Below the pieces are notes generated by a model. That model ran no database searches. It was given only the letters and a program-made list of their open reading frames with translations, and had not been told where the DNA came from. The position numbers were made by a program, and so were the translations under genes. DNA of 64,000 nt from Gammaproteobacteria bacterium (GTDB lineage: Bacteria > Pseudomonadota > Gammaproteobacteria > Pseudomonadales > Pseudomonadaceae), in NCBI GenBank assembly GCA_018826895.1, contig JAHJYA010000067.1, positions 62,001 through 126,000 on the forward strand, written 5' to 3'. This document shows, piece by piece, positions 39,034 to 49,865 of this stretch; the stretch's first letter is position 1; each line of letters begins with the position of its first letter.

Positions 39034-41402
39034 GGCCGCTGATTACTCGCTGGACCGACCGCCCCCTGCGCAGCAAAAGCCTGGTGATCATTGCCCTGCC
39101 CCTGGCGGTGCTGCTGATTTCGCTGGTGCTGGTCTACATCACCGAACGCCAGACCTCGCGGGTCGAGGACGATGTGCGCCGTGCCCTGCGCGTGCAGGGC
39201 GATGTGCAGGCGGTGCACAGCCTGCTGGCCGAGGCGGCGGCCAGCGTGCGCGGTTACCTGCTAATCCAGCGCAACGACTTTCTGCCGTCCTACCGCAGCG
39301 CCGTGGAGCGTATCGACAGCGCCCTGCAGCGCCTCGACACGGACATTCGCGACCCGCAAATGCGCAGCAGCCTGCAACGCCTGCGCCCGCTGATCGTGAT
39401 CAAACTGCAAGGCCTGGAACAGCTCATGGCCCTGGCCAGCAGCGAAGACAGGGCCGCGATGACGCGCATCCTGGTCGACAACAAGCATGTACTCGATGAT
39501 TTGCGCCTGGAGATCCAGCAGATGCTCGAGCGCGAGCAAGCCCTGCTTGATGAGCGCAATGTCGAGGCCGGCGCCGTACGCTCGCGCATGCTCCTGGCCA
39601 CCGGGCTGTCTGCCGCATTCGGCGTACTTGGTGCGCTGTTCGCCGTGTCGCTGTTATCCACAGGTATCGTGCACCGGGTGCAGCAGGTCGAACGCAACGC
39701 GCGGCGCCTGGCCCTTGGCCAACCGCTGATCGCCCACGCCCCGGGCGCCGATGAAATCGGCCAGCTTGCTGCCAGCCTGGAAGAGGCCGGGCAACTGCTG
39801 GCCGAACGCGAGCGGGCCTTGCGCGACAACGAAGAACGTCTGCGCCTGATCATCGACGGAGTCAAGGAATACGGCATTTTCGGCCTAGACCCCAGCGGCC
39901 ACGTTACCTCCTGGAACACCGGCGCCGAACGCATCAAGGGCTACCGCGAGGCCGATATCCTTGGCCGGCACTTCTCCCTGTTCTACCCGCCCCAGGCCCG
40001 CGACACGGCACCGCAGCACGCCCTGCAGGTGGCCACCCGCGAGGGCCGCTACGAGGAAGAAGCCTGGCGCCAGCGCCGCGATGGCTCACTGTTCTGGGCC
40101 AACGTGGTGATCACCGCGCAGCGTGACGCCAGCGGCACCTTGCGTGGTTTTTCCAAGATTACCCGCGACATCACCGACCGGCGTAATGCCGAGGCTGCCC
40201 TGCGCACCGCCCGCGAAGAGGCGGAAAACGCCAGCCGGGCGAAAAGCGAATTCCTCTCGCGCATGAGCCATGAGCTGCGCACCCCGCTCAACTCGATCCT
40301 CGGCTTCGCCCAACTGCTGGAAATGGACAAGGGGACACCCGCACAACAGGCCCAGGTCCGCCATATTCTGCGCGCCGGGCGGCACCTGCTGGGGTTGATC
40401 AACGAAGTGCTGGACATCGCCCGCATCGAATCCGGACGCCTGGCGCTAAGCCCCGAGCCACTGGCGCTGCGCCCGCTGCTGCAGGAAGTCAGCCTGCTGC
40501 TCTCGCCCCAGGCTGCTGCCGCCGACATTCGCCTGCACCTGCCAGGCGACCTGCCGGCAACCCTCAATGTGCAAGCCGACCGCCAGCGCCTGGTGCAGGT
40601 GCTGCTCAACCTGCTGTCCAATGCGATCAAATACAACCATCGCGGCGGACAGGTCGAGGTGCAGGTCGAGGCCGACGCCCGCAAGGTCGCCCTGAGCGTA
40701 ATCGACAACGGCCCCGGCATCGCGCTGGAAGACCAGCAGCGCCTGTTCACCCCGTTCGAACGCCTGGGCGCCGCCACCAGCGAGGTCGAAGGCACCGGCC
40801 TGGGCCTGGCCCTGAGCAAGAGCCTGCTGGAACAGATGGATGGCAGCTTGAGCGTGAACAGCGCGCCCGGCCAGGGCAGCACGTTTCGCCTGACACTGCC
40901 GCGGTCGCAGGCGGGCAGCGTGGTACTGCCTGTCGACACAATAGCGCCGAGCGCCGCGATCAACGTGACGGCGCCACCTGAGCAACCCCTGCGTGTGCTG
41001 TGCATCGAAGACAACCTGTCCAGCCTGGCGCTGATCGAAACCCTTCTGTCGCGCTGGCCGCAGGTGCAGGTGATCTCGGCCATGCAGGGGCAGTTGGGTC
41101 TCGATCTGGCCTGGCAGCACCGTCCCGAGGTGATCCTGCTGGACCTCGACCTGCCTGATCTATCAGGCCAGGAGGTACTCAAGCGCCTGCGCCTGAATAC
41201 CTGCAGCGCCGCCACCCCGGTGCTGCTGATTACCGCCGACGCCAGTGCCGCCACCCAGCGCGACTTGCTGGCGTCCGGTGCCTCCGCTGTGCTGAGCAAA
41301 CCCCTGCACGTACCGACCTTTCTCGCCACCCTGCGCCAGCACCTGGATGCTGCGCGGCCGGCGGCCACCACCCAGCCGGAGTCAGACGATGGCCAGCCAT
41401 GA
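39030..41402 (+). CDS. Hybrid sensor histidine kinase (CHASE3-HAMP-PAS-HisKA-HATPase-REC)
   Basis: KSEFLSRMSHELRTPLNSILGFAQLLEM; C-terminal REC ILLDLDLPDLSGQEVLKRL. Confidence 0.93.
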   Translation: MRPLITRWTDRPLRSKSLVIIALPLAVLLISLVLVYITERQTSRVEDDVRRALRVQGDVQAVHSLLAEAAASVRGYLLIQRNDFLPSYRSAVERIDSALQRLDTDIRDPQMRSSLQRLRPLIVIKLQGLEQLMALASSEDRAAMTRILVDNKHVLDDLRLEIQQMLEREQALLDERNVEAGAVRSRMLLATGLSAAFGVLGALFAVSLLSTGIVHRVQQVERNARRLALGQPLIAHAPGADEIGQLAASLEEAGQLLAERERALRDNEERLRLIIDGVKEYGIFGLDPSGHVTSWNTGAERIKGYREADILGRHFSLFYPPQARDTAPQHALQVATREGRYEEEAWRQRRDGSLFWANVVITAQRDASGTLRGFSKITRDITDRRNAEAALRTAREEAENASRAKSEFLSRMSHELRTPLNSILGFAQLLEMDKGTPAQQAQVRHILRAGRHLLGLINEVLDIARIESGRLALSPEPLALRPLLQEVSLLLSPQAAAADIRLHLPGDLPATLNVQADRQRLVQVLLNLLSNAIKYNHRGGQVEVQVEADARKVALSVIDNGPGIALEDQQRLFTPFERLGAATSEVEGTGLGLALSKSLLEQMDGSLSVNSAPGQGSTFRLTLPRSQAGSVVLPVDTIAPSAAINVTAPPEQPLRVLCIEDNLSSLALIETLLSRWPQVQVISAMQGQLGLDLAWQHRPEVILLDLDLPDLSGQEVLKRLRLNTCSAATPVLLITADASAATQRDLLASGASAVLSKPLHVPTFLATLRQHLDAARPAATTQPESDDGQP

Positions 41403-41868
41403 ACCCACAGAGGATTTTCGCATTCTGGTGATCGACGACCAGCCCGCCAACCTGGAGCTGGTCGAGCAACTACTGGCCCGCGAAGGCCTGCACAACGTCC
41501 TCAGCTGCACCGACCCGGCCCAGGCGCTGGCCCTGTTCAGCAGCTTCGAGCCCGACCTGCTCATCCTCGATCTGCACATGCCCGGCCTCGATGGCTTCGC
41601 CGTGCTCGAACAGCTGCAGCGGCGCATACCCGCCGATGACTACCTGCCAATCCTGGTGCTCACCGCCGACGCCACCCGCGAAGCCCGCCTGCGCGCCCTG
41701 GCCCTGGGTGCGCGGGACTTCATCAGCAAACCGCTGGACGCCATCGAAACCCTGCTGCGGGTATGGAACCTGCTCGAAACCCGAGCCCTCTACCGCCAGT
41801 TACGCCGCCTGCAACCCGACCACCCACCCCTGCGGGCCAGGCCGGCAATGCTGGGCAGCAAACGTTAG
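41389..41868 (+). CDS. Stand-alone REC-domain response regulator
   Basis: FRILVIDDQPANLELVEQLLAREG...LLILDLHMPGLDGFAVLEQL...SKPLDAIETLLRVWNLLETR. Confidence 0.92.
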   Translation: MASHEPTEDFRILVIDDQPANLELVEQLLAREGLHNVLSCTDPAQALALFSSFEPDLLILDLHMPGLDGFAVLEQLQRRIPADDYLPILVLTADATREARLRALALGARDFISKPLDAIETLLRVWNLLETRALYRQLRRLQPDHPPLRARPAMLGSKR

Positions 41869-41869
41869 C

Positions 41870-42529
41870 TCAAAGCACCTGCTCCAGCGGCACATGCAGC
41901 TTGGCATACAACGCCTCCACCGCTTCGCGCGCGCTGGGGGCGATGTAGCCGCCTTCCAGCGCCAGCACCTGGTAGATACCGCGGCGCAGCATGTCCTGGC
42001 TAAGGTCGTCCGAGCTGCCGCGGGAGGTGCCCAAGAAACGCACCCAGGAGGTCATGATGATCCAGCTGTTGAGCGCCAGGGCTTCGATCTGCGCGGCATC
42101 CATCAGCAGGATGCCGGCCTCGACGAAGCCGCGGTAGATGTCCTGGGCCTGCACCAGGCAGCGCTGGGCGAACTGCCGGTAACGCGCGGCCAGCTCGGTA
42201 TCGCTTTCGAGCAGGTGCTCCAGGTCACGGTGCAAGAAGCGGTAGTGCCACATCGCAGCGAGCAGGGCTTCGAGGTAGAAGGTCTTGTCGGCCACGGTCA
42301 GGACGCGCCCACTGGGACGGCGCAGAAAGGTATCGACCTGGCTTTCATACACGGCGAACAGCTCGGCGATAATCGCCTGCTTGTTACGGAAGTGGTAGTA
42401 CAGGTTGCCCGGCGAAATACCCAGGTGGGCGGCGATATGGTTGGTGGTGACACTGCGCTCGCCCTGAGCGTTGAACAGCTCCAGGCTGGCCTGAATGATG
42501 CGCTCGCGGGTTTTCAGTGGGGCTGGCAT
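41870..42529 (-). CDS. TetR family transcriptional regulator
   Basis: MPAPLKTRERIIQASLELFNAQGERSVTTNHIAAHLGISPGNLYYHFRNKQAIIAELF; ATG at 42529, long N-terminal ORF extension rejected. Confidence 0.95.
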   Translation of the reverse strand: MPAPLKTRERIIQASLELFNAQGERSVTTNHIAAHLGISPGNLYYHFRNKQAIIAELFAVYESQVDTFLRRPSGRVLTVADKTFYLEALLAAMWHYRFLHRDLEHLLESDTELAARYRQFAQRCLVQAQDIYRGFVEAGILLMDAAQIEALALNSWIIMTSWVRFLGTSRGSSDDLSQDMLRRGIYQVLALEGGYIAPSAREAVEALYAKLHVPLEQVL

Positions 42530-42588
42530 AACGGCTCGTTCTTGTTGCAAAAGCCTAGTGTTGCGACACCAATCATCTGTTGCACTCT

Positions 42589-42655
42589 GTAGGAGCGAAT
42601 TTATTCGCGATAGATCTTGCAGCGCTGAAAGTGTCGCGGCTAAAGCCCCTCCCAC
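42589..42655. repeat. Heterologous REP pair
   Basis: GTAGGAGCGAATTTATTCGCGA ... CGCGGCTAAAGCCCCTCCCAC. Confidence 0.75.
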
Positions 42656-42754
42656 GCCGGCTGATATTTGATGCGAGACCCTAGCACAGGTACAGGCTAA
42701 AGCAGCCGACGTGTTACCCCCAAACGCCGCCGGCTGGTGACTGCAGTCGAGCAT

Positions 42755-42783
42755 TTGACAGATTAGAGTAATTGCTCTAAAAA
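42755..42783 (+). promoter_or_regulatory. Promoter with embedded operator for the aldehyde dehydrogenase gene
   Basis: TTGACA -35, 17-bp spacer, TAAAAA -10; inverted repeat TTAGAG-N6-CTCTAA (42763-42780) sits in the spacer. Confidence 0.65.
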
Positions 42784-42856
42784 TCCAGCACACCCTTTCT
42801 GCAGCGACGCAGCCCGCCTGACGCCCTGCATTGCCGCAATGCCGAGGAGCTGGACC

Positions 42857-44302
42857 ATGGCCGCCGCCGACGTCGCCTATCTGGAAAACAGCCTGCAACA
42901 GAGCCAACAGCAGCTCAGCCAACTGGCCGATACCTTTGCCCGCCAGCGCCTCGCGTTCAAGGCCAACCCCATGCCCGCCGCCGAGCAGCGCATTGCCTGG
43001 CTCAAGGCCTTGGCCGAGCTGCTCAGCGCTGAGCGCGAGGCGCTGATCCGCGCTATTTCCCAGGATTTCAGCAACCGCAGCGCCGACGAAACCCTGCTTG
43101 CCGAGCTGATGCCCAGCCTGCACGGCATCCACTACGCCACCAAGCGCATCAAGAAGTGGATGAAGCCCTCGCGGCGCAGTGTCGGCATGCAATTTATGCC
43201 GGCCTCGGCCAAGGTGATCTACCAGCCACTGGGCGTGGTCGGGGTAATAGTGCCGTGGAATTACCCGCTGTTTCTCGCCATTGGCCCGCTGGTTGGCGCC
43301 CTGGCCGCCGGTAACCGGGTGATGATCAAGATGAGCGAGTCGACCCCGGCCACCTCGCAATTGATCAAGGACCTGCTGGCCAAGGTCTTCCCCGAGGACC
43401 TGGTCAGTGTGGTGCTCGGCGAAGCGGATGTGGGCATGGCCTTCTCCAAGCTGCCGTTCGACCACCTGCTGTTTACCGGCGCCACCAGCATCGGCAAGCA
43501 CGTCATGCGCGCCGCCGCCGAGAATCTGACCCCGGTGACCCTGGAGCTGGGCGGCAAGTCCCCGGCCATCGTTTCCGCTGACGTACCGCTGAGCGACGCC
43601 GCCGAGCGCATTGCCTTCGGCAAGACCCTCAACGCCGGGCAAACCTGCGTGGCCCCGGATTACGTGCTGGTACCGAAAAACCGCGTCGACGGTTTTGTCG
43701 AGGCCTACCGCAACGCAGTGCAGAGCTTTTACCCGACGCTGGCGGACAACCCGGACTACACCGCGATCATCAACGAGCGCCAACTGCAGCGCCTCAATGG
43801 CTACCTGCAGGACGCCGAAAGCAAGGGCGCGACCATCATCCCGCTGTACCCCGCAGCCCAGGGCCGGCGCATGCCGCAGGCCGTGCTGCTGAACGTGACG
43901 GATGAGATGAAGGTGATGCAGGACGAGATCTTCGGCCCGCTGCTGCCGATCATCCCCTACGACAAGCTGGAAGATGCCTTCGCCTTTATCAATGAGCGCG
44001 ACCGGCCGTTGGCGCTGTACTACTTCGGTTACGACAAGGACGAACAACAGCGCGTGCTGCACGAGACCCACTCTGGCGGCGTATGCCTCAACGACACCCT
44101 GCTGCATGTGGCCCAGGACGACATGCCATTCGGCGGCGTCGGCCCGTCCGGTATGGGCCATTACCACGGCCATGAGGGTTTTCTGACCTTCAGCAAGGCC
44201 AAGGGTGTGTTTATCAAGCAGCGCTTCAATGCTGCCCGGATGATCTACCCACCCTACGGCAAAGCCCTGCAAAAGCTGGTGTACAAGCTGTTCGTCCGTT
44301 AA
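42857..44302 (+). CDS. Aldehyde dehydrogenase (coniferyl aldehyde dehydrogenase-like)
   Basis: VIVPWNYPLFLAIGPLVGALAAGN...VTLELGGKSPAIV...GKTLNAGQTCVAPDYVLV. Confidence 0.93.
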   Translation: MAAADVAYLENSLQQSQQQLSQLADTFARQRLAFKANPMPAAEQRIAWLKALAELLSAEREALIRAISQDFSNRSADETLLAELMPSLHGIHYATKRIKKWMKPSRRSVGMQFMPASAKVIYQPLGVVGVIVPWNYPLFLAIGPLVGALAAGNRVMIKMSESTPATSQLIKDLLAKVFPEDLVSVVLGEADVGMAFSKLPFDHLLFTGATSIGKHVMRAAAENLTPVTLELGGKSPAIVSADVPLSDAAERIAFGKTLNAGQTCVAPDYVLVPKNRVDGFVEAYRNAVQSFYPTLADNPDYTAIINERQLQRLNGYLQDAESKGATIIPLYPAAQGRRMPQAVLLNVTDEMKVMQDEIFGPLLPIIPYDKLEDAFAFINERDRPLALYYFGYDKDEQQRVLHETHSGGVCLNDTLLHVAQDDMPFGGVGPSGMGHYHGHEGFLTFSKAKGVFIKQRFNAARMIYPPYGKALQKLVYKLFVR

Positions 44303-44357
44303 TTGCGGTGCGCCCTGGCTAGCCAGGGCAGCCGCCTGCATCGGTGATAACAATAAA

Positions 44358-44903
44358 ATGCACGACACCACTTTTGCTCTGCCCCAGCTGTCACGCCGCC
44401 ATCTGCTCAAAATTGGCCTGCTGGGCAGCGCGCTACTCGGCACCGCCGGGCTGACCACCAGCCTCAGTGGCTGCTCGGCGAGCACGCCCAAAGCCGGTTT
44501 TGCGGTAATCCGTGAAACCGACCTGGCATTTCTCCAGGCGCTGATCCCGGTGATGCTCGAGGGCGCCGTGCCGCCGGCGCAGATGCCGGCGGCCGTCAGC
44601 GCCACGCTCCAAGGCCTCGACTACAGCCTCAATCACCTGTCGCCGGAGCTGCTCAAGCTGACCGTGCAACTGTTCGACGTGCTCGCCCTGCCCATCACCC
44701 GCGGCCCGCTGACGGGCGTCTGGGGCAGTTGGCAGCAGGCCTCGGCCGCCGATATTCAGGCGTTTCTCGCACGCTGGCAGAACAGCTCCATCGGCTTGCT
44801 GCAAATGGGCCATGCCTCCTTGCTGCAACTGGTGATGATGAGCTGGTACAGCCGCCCCGAGTCGTGGGCGCACTGCGGCTACCCCGGTCCTCCTACAGTC
44901 TGA
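44358..44903 (+). CDS. Tat-signal lipoprotein-like small subunit associated with GMC oxidoreductase
   Basis: SRRHLLKIGLLGSALLGTAGLTTSLSGC: twin-arginine plus lipobox; upstream of the GMC gene. Confidence 0.75.
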   Translation: MHDTTFALPQLSRRHLLKIGLLGSALLGTAGLTTSLSGCSASTPKAGFAVIRETDLAFLQALIPVMLEGAVPPAQMPAAVSATLQGLDYSLNHLSPELLKLTVQLFDVLALPITRGPLTGVWGSWQQASAADIQAFLARWQNSSIGLLQMGHASLLQLVMMSWYSRPESWAHCGYPGPPTV

Positions 44904-44953
44904 CGGCTGGCTCAGTCATGCATGCAACACAACAATAAGAAAGAGAGCCTCAC

Positions 44954-46549
44954 ATGCCCGTACCCGACATGTTCAAGCAAGGCCTGGCGAGCGGCTGGAA
45001 AACCTACGATGGCTCGCGCCTGGACAGCGACATGACCCTGGAGGCCGACGTAGCCATCGTCGGCAGCGGCGCGGGGGGTGGCACCACCGCGGAAATTCTC
45101 AGCGCGGCCGGCTTCAAGGTGCTGCTGATCGAGGAAGGCCCGCTGAAGACCAGCGACGACTTCAAGATGCTCGAAGACCAGGCCTACGCCGAGCTCTACC
45201 AGGAAGGTATTGGCCGTATGAGCAAGGACGGTGCCATCACCATCATGCAGGGCCGTGCGGTGGGCGGCACCACCCTGATCAACTGGACCTCAAGCTTTCG
45301 TACACCCACCCCGACCCTGGAACACTGGGCCAGCGAGCACGGCGTCAAAGGCCACAGCGCCGAGGACATGGCGCCCTGGTTCGAGCGCATGGAGCAACGC
45401 CTGGGCATCGCACCCTGGGCCATGCCACCAAACGCCAACAACGCGGTGATCAGCAGCGGCTGCGACAAGCTCGGCTACAGCTGGCAGACGATTCCGCGCA
45501 ATGTGCGCGGCTGCTGGAACCTTGGCTACTGCGGCATGGGCTGCCCAGTCAACGCCAAGCAGTCGATGCTGGTCACCAGCATTCCCGCCACGTTGGCCAA
45601 AGGCGGCAAGCTGCTCTACCTGGCCCGTGCGCACAAGCTGCTGATTGTCGGCGATCAGGTCACCGGGATCGAATGTCTCGCCATGGATGCGCGCAGCGTG
45701 GCGCCCACGGGTCGCACCATCACCGTCAAGGCTCGGCATTACGTGCTCGCCGGCGGCGGCATCAACACGCCGGGGCTGCTGCTGCGCTCAGGCGCGCCCA
45801 ACCCACACCAGCGCGCCGGCAAACGCACTTACCTGCACCTGGTTAACTTCTCGGCGGCGCTGTTCGAGCAGGTGATCAATCCCTTCTACGGCGCACCACA
45901 GTCGGTCTATTCCGACCATTTCCAATGGCACACCGGCACCGCCGGGCCGCTCTCCTACAAACTCGAAGTGCCACCCCTGCAACCGGCCATCGCGGCCACC
46001 CTGCTTGGCCGTTTTGGCGTCGACAACGCCCTGCGCATGGAGCAACTGCCCAATACCAACGTGATGCTGGCGTTGATGCGCGACGGCTTCCACCCCGACA
46101 GCGCCGAAGGCCGCGTCGAGCTGCGTGGCGACGGCAGCCCGGTGCTCGATTACCCGATGACCGATTACACCTGGGACGGCATCCGCCGCGCCTTTCACAG
46201 CATGGCCGAGATTCAGTTCGCCGCCGGAGCCAAGGCGGTGATGCCCATGCACAGTGACGCTGGCTACGTGAAGAGCCTGGCCGAGGCGACCCGCCTGATT
46301 GATGACCTCAGCCTGACGCTGTACCGCACCCGCCTGGGCAGCGCCCATGTGATGGGCGGCTGCGCCATGGGCGAAGACCCGCGCCAGGCGGTCACCGACA
46401 GCCTCGGCCGCCACCACCAGCTCGGCAACCTGTCGATCCACGACGGCTCGCTATTCCCTACCAGCATCGGCGCCAACCCGCAGCTATCGGTCTACGGCCT
46501 GACCGCCAAGCTGGCCAGCGCCCTGGCCGAGCGCCTGTCGCACGGGTGA
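44954..46549 (+). CDS. GMC family FAD oxidoreductase (alcohol dehydrogenase-like)
   Basis: ADVAIVGSGAGGGTTAEILSAAGFKVLLIEEG...GGTTLINWTSSFR...NLSIHDGSLFPTSIGANPQLSVYGL. Confidence 0.93.
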   Translation: MPVPDMFKQGLASGWKTYDGSRLDSDMTLEADVAIVGSGAGGGTTAEILSAAGFKVLLIEEGPLKTSDDFKMLEDQAYAELYQEGIGRMSKDGAITIMQGRAVGGTTLINWTSSFRTPTPTLEHWASEHGVKGHSAEDMAPWFERMEQRLGIAPWAMPPNANNAVISSGCDKLGYSWQTIPRNVRGCWNLGYCGMGCPVNAKQSMLVTSIPATLAKGGKLLYLARAHKLLIVGDQVTGIECLAMDARSVAPTGRTITVKARHYVLAGGGINTPGLLLRSGAPNPHQRAGKRTYLHLVNFSAALFEQVINPFYGAPQSVYSDHFQWHTGTAGPLSYKLEVPPLQPAIAATLLGRFGVDNALRMEQLPNTNVMLALMRDGFHPDSAEGRVELRGDGSPVLDYPMTDYTWDGIRRAFHSMAEIQFAAGAKAVMPMHSDAGYVKSLAEATRLIDDLSLTLYRTRLGSAHVMGGCAMGEDPRQAVTDSLGRHHQLGNLSIHDGSLFPTSIGANPQLSVYGLTAKLASALAERLSHG

Positions 46550-46570
46550 GTCAACCGGGCATCCGCCTGA

Positions 46571-47532
<962 letters not shown>

Positions 47533-47534
47533 CC

Positions 47535-49223
47535 ATGATGCAGACCCGGCACCCGTCCATGCGCCTGCTGTTGGGCGCGCTGTGCCTGGTGCTGGGCCTC
47601 ACCGCCCAGGCGCAACCACAACCCGGCCGCGCGGCCATCGCCAGCGCCCACCCCGCAGCCACCGTGGCCGGCGAAGAAACCCTGGCCCAAGGCGGCAACG
47701 CCTTTGACGCGGCGGTCGCCATCAGCGCCGCCCTGGCGGTGGTCGAACCCTACGGCTCGGGCCTGGGTGGCGGTGGATTCTTTCTGCTGCGCGAAGCGGG
47801 CGAAACCCCGGCCTTTCGTTTTATCGATGCCCGCGAACGCGCGCCCCTGGCCGCCGATGCTGACCTGTACCGCCGCGATGGCAAGGTCCAGCGCGAGCTG
47901 TCGCTGAACGGCGCCCTGGCCGCGGCGATCCCCGGCCTGCCCGCTGCACTGGTCCACCTCGCCGAACGCTACGGCAGCCTGCCCCTGGCCGACAGCCTGG
48001 CCCCGGCTATACGCCTGGCCCGCGACGGTTTCACGGTCGACCGGGTATACCGCGAGCGCGCCACCTGGCGCCTGGCCGCGCTGCGCGATGATCCGGAAAG
48101 CGCCCGTCTGTTTCTCACCGACGGCGAGATACCCGCCGAACTCACCCTGCTGCGCCAACCCGAGCTGGCCACCACCCTGCAACGTCTGGCCGAACAGGGC
48201 CACGCCGGCTTCTATGCCGGGGCCACCGCACACGCTCTGGTCGAAGGCGTGCGTGCCGCCGGCGGCATCTGGCAGCTCGACGACCTGCGCCAGTACCAGG
48301 TGGTCGAGCGCGAGCCACTGCGCGTCAGCCTGAATGAGCAGCGCGAGCTGATCAGCGCCCCACCGCCGTCAGCCGGAGGTCTGGCCATCGCCCAGAGCCT
48401 GCTGATGCTGCAGCAATTGCCCTGGCGCAAGGCCGAGCCGGTGCAGCGAACCCACTATGTGGTCGAGGCCCTGCGCCGCGCCTACCGTGACCGCGGCCTG
48501 CTCGGCGACCCGGATTTCGTACGCAACCCAACCGCACAACTGCTAGCCCCCGCGCACCTGCGCGAGCTGACCCAGAGCATCGACGCCGAGCGTGCCACGC
48601 CCAGCGACCAGCTGGAAGCCGCGCCCGGTATCCACGAAGGCGATCACACCACTCACTTCTCGGTGCTCGACGCCCAGGGCAATGCGGTGGCCGCCACCCT
48701 GTCGATCAACCTGCCATTCGGTGCTGCCTTTACCGTGCCGGGCACTGGCGTACTGCTCAACGACGAGATGGACGACTTCGCCGCCGATGTCGAAGGCGCC
48801 AACGCCTATGGCCTGGTCGGCAGCCACGCCAATGCCATCGCCGCCGGCAAGCGTCCGCTGTCGAGCATGAGCCCGACCTTTATCGAAAGCCCCGAGGCCT
48901 TCACCAGTTTCGGTACACCGGGCGGCAGCCGTATTCCGAGCATGGTGCTGTTGTCGATCCTCGCCTATCTGGATGAGCAGCCCATCGAGCAATGGCCCGC
49001 AGTGGCGCGCTACCACCACCAGTTCCGCCCTGATGTGATCGAGCACGAGCCGGACACCTTCAGCGCCGAACAGCGCCAAGCGCTTGAGGCCCGCGGCCAC
49101 ACCCTAAAAGCCCTCGACCGCACCTACGGCAACCAGCAGGTCTTGCGCTGGAGCAAGCACGACAATCAGGTCGAAGCCGCCAGCGACCCACGCGGCATCG
49201 GCACCTCTGTAGTCACCCCCTAA
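47535..49223 (+). CDS. ggt: Gamma-glutamyltransferase
   Basis: SGLGGGGFFLLREAG...THFSVLDAQGNAVAATLSINLPFGAAFTVPGTGVLLNDEMDDF. Confidence 0.95.
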   Translation: MMQTRHPSMRLLLGALCLVLGLTAQAQPQPGRAAIASAHPAATVAGEETLAQGGNAFDAAVAISAALAVVEPYGSGLGGGGFFLLREAGETPAFRFIDARERAPLAADADLYRRDGKVQRELSLNGALAAAIPGLPAALVHLAERYGSLPLADSLAPAIRLARDGFTVDRVYRERATWRLAALRDDPESARLFLTDGEIPAELTLLRQPELATTLQRLAEQGHAGFYAGATAHALVEGVRAAGGIWQLDDLRQYQVVEREPLRVSLNEQRELISAPPPSAGGLAIAQSLLMLQQLPWRKAEPVQRTHYVVEALRRAYRDRGLLGDPDFVRNPTAQLLAPAHLRELTQSIDAERATPSDQLEAAPGIHEGDHTTHFSVLDAQGNAVAATLSINLPFGAAFTVPGTGVLLNDEMDDFAADVEGANAYGLVGSHANAIAAGKRPLSSMSPTFIESPEAFTSFGTPGGSRIPSMVLLSILAYLDEQPIEQWPAVARYHHQFRPDVIEHEPDTFSAEQRQALEARGHTLKALDRTYGNQQVLRWSKHDNQVEAASDPRGIGTSVVTP

Positions 49224-49319
49224 CGACCTACTGGCACAACGCCACACCCCATGCTAGCCTGCGCGCCCCGCGCCTCCTGGGTGCGGCAGGATTACTATGG
49301 ACAGTCGTAAGGAATACCC

Positions 49320-49748
49320 ATGCCGTACATGCGAATGCTGTTTGCCGCGACCCTGATCGCCCTCACCACCGGCTGCGCCAGCGGCCTGAACTCCTACCAG
49401 AAATCCGAATACGCCTACTTCAAATCCAAGGGAATGGTCGTCGAGGAAAAGAACCCCGGCGCGGGCGCGGCATTGGGCCTGCTGCCAGGCGGCGGCTCGT
49501 TCTACGGCCGTGAATATGGCTTTGGTGTGGTCAACCTGCTGTTCTGGCCGCTGTCGATTCTCTGGGACCCGATCAGCGGCTATGACGCCTCGACCACCAT
49601 TAACTACCACGCCACCAAGGAACACGTGGCCAGCCTGCAGTCCAAGGAAATGGACGAACTCGACAGCTCACTCGCCACCGGCGAGCTGACCATGGCGCAG
49701 TACACCCTGGCCAAGCGCAAGATCGACAAGAAATACCGCTACAACTAA
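49320..49748 (+). CDS. Putative lipoprotein
   Basis: MPYMRMLFAATLIALTTGCASG lipobox. Confidence 0.75.
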   Translation: MPYMRMLFAATLIALTTGCASGLNSYQKSEYAYFKSKGMVVEEKNPGAGAALGLLPGGGSFYGREYGFGVVNLLFWPLSILWDPISGYDASTTINYHATKEHVASLQSKEMDELDSSLATGELTMAQYTLAKRKIDKKYRYN

Positions 49749-49803
49749 GGCTCAGGTCGTTCGCGCCTGCGGAGGTGCAATGGCCAGCTCGGCATAGCCA
49801 ATA

Positions 49804-49840
49804 AAAAACGCCGCACTCCTCTCGGAGCTGCGGCGTTTTT
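49804..49840. terminator. Bidirectional Rho-independent terminator between convergent genes
   Basis: AAAAAACGCCGCACTCCTCTCGGAGCTGCGGCGTTTTT. Confidence 0.85.
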
Positions 49841-49865
49841 GTACCAGTCGCTTAAGCGGGCAGAT

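Noticed and set aside
42530-44605. N-terminal extension giving a 911-aa TetR ORF
   Set aside because: The extension is antisense to the aldehyde dehydrogenase; the TetR domain starts at MPAPLKTRERI (42529).
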